A stretch of 64,000 nt of DNA from Pseudomonas antarctica. Its GTDB lineage: Bacteria; Pseudomonadota; Gammaproteobacteria; Pseudomonadales; Pseudomonadaceae. Below are positions 59,202 to 64,000 of the stretch, in pieces (within the stretch, counting starts at the first letter, position 1; every line of letters starts with the position of its first letter). The stretch spans positions 2,170,001 through 2,234,000 of the forward strand of contig NZ_CP015600.1 of NCBI RefSeq assembly GCF_001647715.1, read 5' to 3'. A program made the position numbers and the translations under genes. The notes beneath the pieces were generated by a model. That model searched no databases. It was given only the letters and a program-made list of their open reading frames with translations, and was not told where the DNA came from.

Positions 59202-61010
59202 ATGAGCACTCAGCCTTTGACCCATGGAACCGTTCCCCAGCGCCTGGCGCTTACCCGCGAACTGATGAGCCGCGAGGGCATCAACGCCCTGTTGGTGCCG
59301 TCGGCCGACCCGCATTTGTCCGAGTACTTGCCGGGTTACTGGCAGGGGCGGCAATGGTTGTCCGGCTTTTATGGCTCGGTAGGGACGTTGATTGTCACCG
59401 CAGATTTCGCCGGTGTTTGGGCCGACAGCCGTTACTGGGAACAGGCGACCAAGGAACTCAAGGGCAGTGGTATCGAGCTGGTGAAGTTGCAACCGGGCCA
59501 GCCCGGCCCCCTGGAATGGCTGGCCGAACACACCCCGGAAGGCGGTGTGGTGGCGGTGGATGGTGCGGTGATGGCCGTGGCCTCGGCGCGTACCCTGGGC
59601 GGCAAGCTGGCGGAGCGCGGCGCGCGCTTGCGTACCGATATCGACGTGCTGAATGAAGCCTGGCACGACCGCCCCGCGTTGCCGGCCCAGCCGATCTATC
59701 AACATCTGCCCCCGCAGGCCACCGTCAGCCGTGGCGAAAAACTCAGCGCCCTGCGCGCCAGCCTGAAAGAGAAGGGCGCCGACTGGCATTTCATCGCCAC
59801 CCTGGATGACATCGCCTGGTTGTTCAACCTGCGTGGCGGTGATGTGTCGTTCAACCCGGTGTTCGTGTCCTTTGCCCTGATCAATCAGCAGCAGGCCACT
59901 TTGTTTGTCGCGCTGAGCAAGGTCGATGCCGAACTGCGCGCGATACTGGAGCAGGATGGCGTGACCTTGCGCGACTACAGCGAAGTGGCGGATGCGCTGC
60001 GTGCCGTGCCGTCGGGTGCCAGCTTGCAAGTTGATCCGGCGCGTGTAACCACCGGGTTGCTGGAGAACCTCGACGCGGGCGTCAAACTGGTCGAGGGGCT
60101 GAACCCGACTACGCTGGCCAAATCCCGCAAGAGCCTGGCTGACGCGGAGCATATCCGCCGGGCCATGGAGCAGGATGGTGCGGCGTTGTGCGAATTCTTC
60201 GCTTGGTTGGACAGTGCGTTGGGCCGCGAGCGCATCACCGAGCTGACCATCGATGAACACCTGACGGCAGCACGCACCCGTCGCCCTGATTATGTATCGC
60301 TGAGTTTCAACACCATTGCTGCATTCAATGCCAACGGTGCGATGCCGCATTACCACGCCACTGAAGAAGAGCATGCGCTGATCGAAGGCGATGGTTTGCT
60401 GTTGATTGACTCGGGCGGCCAGTACCTGGGCGGCACCACGGATATCACGCGGATGGTGCCGATCGGCACGCCGAGTGAGGAGCAGAAACGCGACTGCACG
60501 CGGGTCCTCAAGGGCGTGATTGCGCTGTCTCGTGCACACTTCCCCAAGGGCATTCTGTCGCCGTTGCTGGATTCGATTGCGCGTGCGCCGATCTGGGCTG
60601 AAGGTGTGGACTACGGCCATGGTACGGGTCACGGCGTAGGCTATTTCTTGAATGTGCATGAAGGCCCGCAGGTGATCGCCTACCAGGCCGCCACTGCGCC
60701 GCAGACGGCGATGCAGCCGGGGATGATTACTTCGATTGAGCCGGGCACTTATCGCCCAGGTCGTTGGGGTGTACGCATTGAGAACCTGGTATTGAACCGT
60801 GAAGCCGGCAAGACCGAGTTTGGTGAGTTCCTCAAGTTTGAAACGCTGACCTTGTGCCCAATCGACACGCGTTGCCTGGAGCCATCGTTGCTGACGGTGG
60901 ACGAACGCGAGTGGTTCAACGCCTACCACGCCGAAGTGCGTGAGCGTTTGAGCCCATTGCTCAGCGGTGCTGCGTTGGAGTGGCTGCAGGTGCGTACCGC
61001 GGCTATTTGA
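59202..61010 (+). CDS. pepP: Aminopeptidase P family metallopeptidase
   Basis: A 602-aa M24B peptidase with a duplicated creatinase-like N-terminal region (residues 1-300) and a pita-bread catalytic domain. Metal ligands are visible in DSGGQYLGGTTDITR (two Asp), GHGTGHGVGYFLNVHEG (His), SIEPGTYRPG (Glu) and RIENLV (Glu). It removes N-terminal residues preceding proline. Its length resembles eukaryotic-type XPNPEP1 more than E. coli PepP (about 440 aa). It is 49 bp downstream of the desulfurase gene, and a hairpin terminator follows. Confidence 0.9.
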   Translation: MSTQPLTHGTVPQRLALTRELMSREGINALLVPSADPHLSEYLPGYWQGRQWLSGFYGSVGTLIVTADFAGVWADSRYWEQATKELKGSGIELVKLQPGQPGPLEWLAEHTPEGGVVAVDGAVMAVASARTLGGKLAERGARLRTDIDVLNEAWHDRPALPAQPIYQHLPPQATVSRGEKLSALRASLKEKGADWHFIATLDDIAWLFNLRGGDVSFNPVFVSFALINQQQATLFVALSKVDAELRAILEQDGVTLRDYSEVADALRAVPSGASLQVDPARVTTGLLENLDAGVKLVEGLNPTTLAKSRKSLADAEHIRRAMEQDGAALCEFFAWLDSALGRERITELTIDEHLTAARTRRPDYVSLSFNTIAAFNANGAMPHYHATEEEHALIEGDGLLLIDSGGQYLGGTTDITRMVPIGTPSEEQKRDCTRVLKGVIALSRAHFPKGILSPLLDSIARAPIWAEGVDYGHGTGHGVGYFLNVHEGPQVIAYQAATAPQTAMQPGMITSIEPGTYRPGRWGVRIENLVLNREAGKTEFGEFLKFETLTLCPIDTRCLEPSLLTVDEREWFNAYHAEVRERLSPLLSGAALEWLQVRTAAI

Positions 61011-61018
61011 TCGGTAAG

Positions 61019-61047
61019 CGCCGCTTGCGATTTGCTCGCAAGCGGCG
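61019..61047. terminator. Bidirectional hairpin terminator
   Basis: A perfect 12-bp stem (CGCCGCTTGCGA/TCGCAAGCGGCG) with loop TTTGC lies between convergent genes. T tracts are short on both sides. Confidence 0.6.
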
Positions 61048-61072
61048 TTCAAGGTCGGTTGGCTATCAACGT

Positions 61073-61663
61073 CTAGCTTAGGGCCTCGCGTACAAATTCC
61101 AGACGGTCCTGACCGAAGAACATGTCATTGCCTACAAACATGCTGGGCGCCCCGAAAACGCCGCGCTGAATGGCTTCTTCGGTTTTGTCCTTGAGGGCTG
61201 TTTTTACGCTTTCATCGTTGGCCAGGGCCAGCACTTCCTCAGGGTCGAAACCTGCTTCGGTCAGAACCGCAGCCACGCCAGCCGGATCGCCCAGGTTGCA
61301 ACCTTCGACCCAAAGGGCGCGGAAAAGGCAGTCGATGAAGGCCTGGAAGCGTTCTGGCTGACGTAGTTGTATACCGGTAACGGCTCGCATCAGCACCAAG
61401 GTGTTGATGGGGAAGTGCGGGTTGAACTTGAGCGGCACGTTGTAGCGTTTGGCGTATCGCGCCAGGTCATTGAACATGTAACGACCTTTGGCTGGCACGG
61501 TGATTGGCGAGGCGTTGCCAGTGGCCTTGAACACGCCACCCAACAGCATCGGCTGATAGACCAGTTGCGTACCTGTTTCGGCGCATAAAGCCGGCAGTTG
61601 GGTGTAGGCCAGGTAAGTGGCCGGGCTGCCGAGGTCAAAGAAGAATTCCAGGGTTTTACTCAT
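61073..61663 (-). CDS. DsbA-family isomerase (2-hydroxychromene-2-carboxylate isomerase-like)
   Basis: A 196-aa kappa-GST/DsbA-fold protein: FFFDLGSPATYLAYTQLPAL at the N-terminus (the S/P region replaces CXXC of DsbA) and FGAPSMFVGNDMFFGQDRLEFV at the C-terminus, the signature of HCCA isomerases, which use glutathione to isomerise naphthalene-pathway intermediates. No aromatic-degradation genes are nearby, so the natural substrate is unclear. The start is MSKTLEF at 61663. An SDR gene upstream (61713-62444) may be in the same unit. Confidence 0.87.
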   Translation of the reverse strand: MSKTLEFFFDLGSPATYLAYTQLPALCAETGTQLVYQPMLLGGVFKATGNASPITVPAKGRYMFNDLARYAKRYNVPLKFNPHFPINTLVLMRAVTGIQLRQPERFQAFIDCLFRALWVEGCNLGDPAGVAAVLTEAGFDPEEVLALANDESVKTALKDKTEEAIQRGVFGAPSMFVGNDMFFGQDRLEFVREALS

Positions 61664-61712
61664 GGTCGATACTCGCTGCTTATTGTTGTTCTTTATTGGG
61701 CGGTAGACGCGC

Positions 61713-62444
61713 CTACCAGGGTTCATTCCAGGGGCGCAGGTCCAACTCAAAGGTCCAGGCGTCGCGTGGTTGGCTGTGCAGGTACCAATAGTTGTCGGCG
61801 ATGTGTTCGGGATTGAGGATGCCGTCCTGATCTTTCAGGGCGTATTTCTGCGGAAAATTGTCGCGAATGAAGTCGGTGTCGATAGCGCCGTCAACCACCA
61901 CATGGGCGACATGGATATTCCTGGGGCCCAATTCTCTCGCCATGCTTTGTGCGAGGGCGCGTATGCCGTGCTTGGCGCCGGCAAATGCGGCAAACCCTGC
62001 CGCACCGCGCAGCCCGGCGGTGGCGCCGGTGAACAGGATGGTGCCTCGGTTACGGGTCACCATACGTTTGGCGACTTCGCGAGCATTCAGGAAACCGGAG
62101 AAGCAGGCCATCTCCCATATCTTGAAGTATTTGCGGGCGGTCTCTTCCAGGATGCTGCAAGGCACGTTGGCGCCGATGTTAAAGACGAATGCTTCGATGG
62201 GCCCCAGTTCGGTTTCGATCTGTTCGATCAATGCGATCACGTCTTCCTCTTTACGCGCATCACAGGCAAAGCCATGAGCTTCGCCACCCGCCGATTGGAT
62301 ACTGTCCACCAAGGGCTGCAACTTGTCGGCACTGCGACGGGTGACGCAGGCCACATAACCTTCACGGGCAAAGCGCTTGGCAATGGCGCCACCGGTTGCA
62401 TCACCGGCACCCACTACCAATACGATTTTCTTGTTGTGTGTCAT
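61713..62444 (-). CDS. SDR-family protein with altered catalytic residues
   Basis: A 243-aa short-chain dehydrogenase fold: VVGAGDATGGAIAKRF is the nucleotide-binding loop (GxGDxTG variant) and NIGANV replaces the usual NNAG. The active-site YXXXK is FAGAK (Phe154, Lys158), so the catalytic Tyr is missing, and the Ser position 13 residues before it reads Ala. It may be a pseudo-enzyme or use a different mechanism. It lies 50 bp upstream of the DsbA-fold isomerase in the same direction, so the two may form one unit. Confidence 0.83.
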   Translation of the reverse strand: MTHNKKIVLVVGAGDATGGAIAKRFAREGYVACVTRRSADKLQPLVDSIQSAGGEAHGFACDARKEEDVIALIEQIETELGPIEAFVFNIGANVPCSILEETARKYFKIWEMACFSGFLNAREVAKRMVTRNRGTILFTGATAGLRGAAGFAAFAGAKHGIRALAQSMARELGPRNIHVAHVVVDGAIDTDFIRDNFPQKYALKDQDGILNPEHIADNYWYLHSQPRDAWTFELDLRPWNEPW

Positions 62445-62559
62445 GGAAACTCCATTGGCTCGATTGTCGAGCAGGAGTGTAGACGCGGCTTCGCGAATGG
62501 CCGGGTTGAGGGCGAAATTTAAGAAGGGGGGAGCAGTCGGACGTGGACTGCTCGGGCGG

Positions 62560-62841
62560 TCATTTACAGATGACGATCATGCTGCGGCTGGTGTAGCCGG
62601 CAGGATTGATGCCGAAAGGATAGTCCCCCGGCTCTTCGGAGTTGTCACCGGACTTGGCGATAACCCGGTAGCCCTTGGCACCGCATGAATTGGTTGCACT
62701 GGTGTAGCACTGGTCCCAGGAAGAGGACAGGCCTGAACAGTTGATATGCAGCCCTTTTTTGCCCCGTTTCACTTCTGTCTTGGAGGTCGCCGCACAGCCA
62801 GCTATGCCCACGACCATTAACAGTATCAAAATTCGTTTCAT
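62560..62841 (-). CDS. Small lipoprotein
   Basis: A 93-aa lipoprotein with lipobox IAGC (MKRILILLMVVGIAGC) and three further Cys plus a C-terminal ICK, so disulfides are likely. The mature part is polar, with NCSGLSSSWDQCYTSATNSCG. Start ATG at 62841 with AGGA upstream; a GTG three bases earlier is the alternative. Function unknown. No clear operon with its neighbours. Confidence 0.75.
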   Translation of the reverse strand: MKRILILLMVVGIAGCAATSKTEVKRGKKGLHINCSGLSSSWDQCYTSATNSCGAKGYRVIAKSGDNSEEPGDYPFGINPAGYTSRSMIVICK

Positions 62842-63006
62842 CACTATCCTTAATAGCCGCTTCGCAAAAAGGCTCGATGCAGGCTTTACGCGCTCTCGAT
62901 TGTAGCGTTCAGCTGTCCGTGTCGAAATTCTCCATGAAAGACATTTGCTTACGGCCTAAACATGGCCTAAATGAGCGGCAAATGCCAGAGCTACCTTCGA
63001 TGAGGA

Positions 63007-63894
63007 TCAATCCGCGGGTACCAGCGGTTTGGATTCATTGCGCATGGTCAGCGTGGCGCCGACGGAGGCCAGAATGATGCAAGTGATCGCCATCCATTGC
63101 GTGAGGGACAAGTATTCTTGTAGGAAAAACAGGCCGGAGAGCGCGCCGAATGCGGGCTCGATGCTCATCAAGGCGCCAAAGGTACGGGCAGGAAGGCGGG
63201 TGAGAGCGATCATTTCCAGGGTATAGGGCAGGGCAGTGGATAAAATGGCAACACCGAGGGCGACGGGAATCAGCGCAGGCGTCAGTAATGCGCTACCGGC
63301 ATGCACGATGCCGATCGGCGCAACGAACAAGGCGGCGATCATTACCCCGAGTGCTGCCGTTTGCACACCGTTGTCGTTGCCGGCCTTCTGACCAAACAGA
63401 ATATAGAGTGCCCAGCAGACACCTGCGCCCAGTGCGTAGGCGACGCCGATCAAATCAATACCGCTGCTGGCTTCCCCCGTTGGGATCAGCAACAGAAGGC
63501 CCGCAATCGCGAGGCCAATCCATAGAAAATCCACAGCTCTGCGAGAGGCGTAGATGGCGACGGCGAGTGGGCCTGTGAATTCCAGCGCTACCGCGATGCC
63601 CAGGGGGACTGTGCGCAAGGACATATAGAAGAGGAAGTTCATGCCGCCCAACGCCATTCCATAGACGACGACAGTGCGCAGGGACTTTGCCGTCAGCTTG
63701 GCGCGCCATGGACGTAATAGAAGCAGCATGATGACACTGGCAAAAATCAGACGCAGGGTGGTGGTGCCCTGCGCGCCGACGATGGGGAACATGCTTTTGG
63801 CCAGCGAGGCACCGGATTGGATGGAAGCCATGGCGATCAACAGCAGGCCGACTGGAAACAATGCCGAGGCCAGGCTGCGCGGTGGGGTGTTCAT
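63007..63894 (-). CDS. DMT/EamA-family exporter (RhtA-like)
   Basis: A 295-aa membrane protein with ten TM helices and two EamA repeats, resembling RhtA, which exports threonine and homoserine. The segment SIQSGASLAKSMFPIVGAQGTTTLRL and the C-terminal FGALMSIEPAFGALSGLFFL are typical of RhtA/YbiF. The start is MNTPPRSL at 63894; the longer frame upstream enters the intergenic palindrome. It is transcribed away from the right edge of the window, where a perfect 18-bp palindrome may mark a divergent regulator's site. Confidence 0.87.
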   Translation of the reverse strand: MNTPPRSLASALFPVGLLLIAMASIQSGASLAKSMFPIVGAQGTTTLRLIFASVIMLLLLRPWRAKLTAKSLRTVVVYGMALGGMNFLFYMSLRTVPLGIAVALEFTGPLAVAIYASRRAVDFLWIGLAIAGLLLLIPTGEASSGIDLIGVAYALGAGVCWALYILFGQKAGNDNGVQTAALGVMIAALFVAPIGIVHAGSALLTPALIPVALGVAILSTALPYTLEMIALTRLPARTFGALMSIEPAFGALSGLFFLQEYLSLTQWMAITCIILASVGATLTMRNESKPLVPAD

Positions 63895-63959
63895 TGGGGG
63901 TGTTCGTCCGAAGTCATAGTAGAGAAGCAGAACGCGTATGATGCTTAACTGACCTGCTT

Positions 63960-63977
63960 TGAGCAATATATTGCTCA
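63960..63977. promoter_or_regulatory. 18-bp perfect palindrome, candidate operator
   Basis: TGAGCAATATATTGCTCA is exactly self-complementary and lies 66 bp before the RhtA-like gene, near the window edge. Such a site often binds a divergently encoded regulator (MarR/Lrp-type); the gene beyond the edge is not visible. Confidence 0.5.
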
Positions 63978-64000
63978 GCTGTTCGTTTTGGCTCTCTATA

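Noticed and set aside
59187..61052. 621-aa open frame on the minus strand across pepP
   Set aside because: Antisense shadow of a gene with all M24 metal ligands; low-complexity Gln/Arg/His composition.

Overview
The window looks like a chromosomal segment of a fluorescent pseudomonad (Pseudomonas fluorescens group). The support is indirect but consistent: high-GC coding with Pseudomonas-type gene neighbourhoods (msuEDC-sfnR, prc beside an EAL/GGDEF protein, soxR beside a small monooxygenase, an eight-gene fpvGHJK-fpvCDEF-type operon), and many intergenic inverted pairs of REP sequences with a GTGGGAGC core. No phage, transposase, integrase or CRISPR array is visible.

Layout. 1-5.8 kb: TDT-family transporter, LplT-PlsC fusion, guanidinium exporter under a guanidine-II (mini-ykkC) riboswitch, bile-acid:Na symporter family protein, rdgC. 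5.9-6.6 kb: a tandemly duplicated tRNA-Val(TAC)/tRNA-Asp(GTC) cassette. 6.6-9.1 kb: drug-efflux MFS with divergent LysR regulator. 9.1-17.4 kb: a potassium-uptake kdp locus in the order F-(27 aa ORF)-A-C-B-D-E, where kdpC precedes kdpB. 17.7-20.7 kb: membrane-anchored catalase-like protein plus RoxA-like dihaem cytochrome. 20.8-28.3 kb: FKBP lipoprotein with an AlgU-type promoter, YkvA protein, HTH protein pair, EAL/GGDEF protein, prc protease, quinone oxidoreductase.

28.4-35.2 kb: an ABC importer for a probable phosphonate or phosphate ester (binding protein, phosphatase-superfamily enzyme, two permeases, ATPase, HAD phosphatase), with a divergent GntR/UTRA regulator, candidate operators and a 250-bp nested palindrome. 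35.3-41.5 kb: eight translationally coupled genes matching the pyoverdine iron-release system. 41.7-47.4 kb: second leuCD pair, MFS transporter, LysR regulator and dctA, possibly for a C4/C5 diacid. 47.5-49.1 kb: haloacetate-dehalogenase-like hydrolase and VOC protein.

49.2-57.2 kb: organosulfur scavenging. An sfnB-like gene carries an early in-frame stop and is followed by metI and metQ without metN. soxR and its target interrupt the block, and the sfnR-msuC-msuD-msuE operon completes it. Both sulfur operons have sigma-54-type promoter sequences, and SfnR is an enhancer-binding activator lacking a sensory domain, so the two arms may share one regulator. 57.4-64 kb: small lipoproteins, an IscS-type cysteine desulfurase, aminopeptidase P, a DsbA-fold isomerase, an SDR lacking the catalytic Tyr, and an RhtA-like exporter.

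Starts were chosen by Shine-Dalgarno match, family N-termini and overlap with neighbours. All family assignments come from reading the sequence and were not database-checked.
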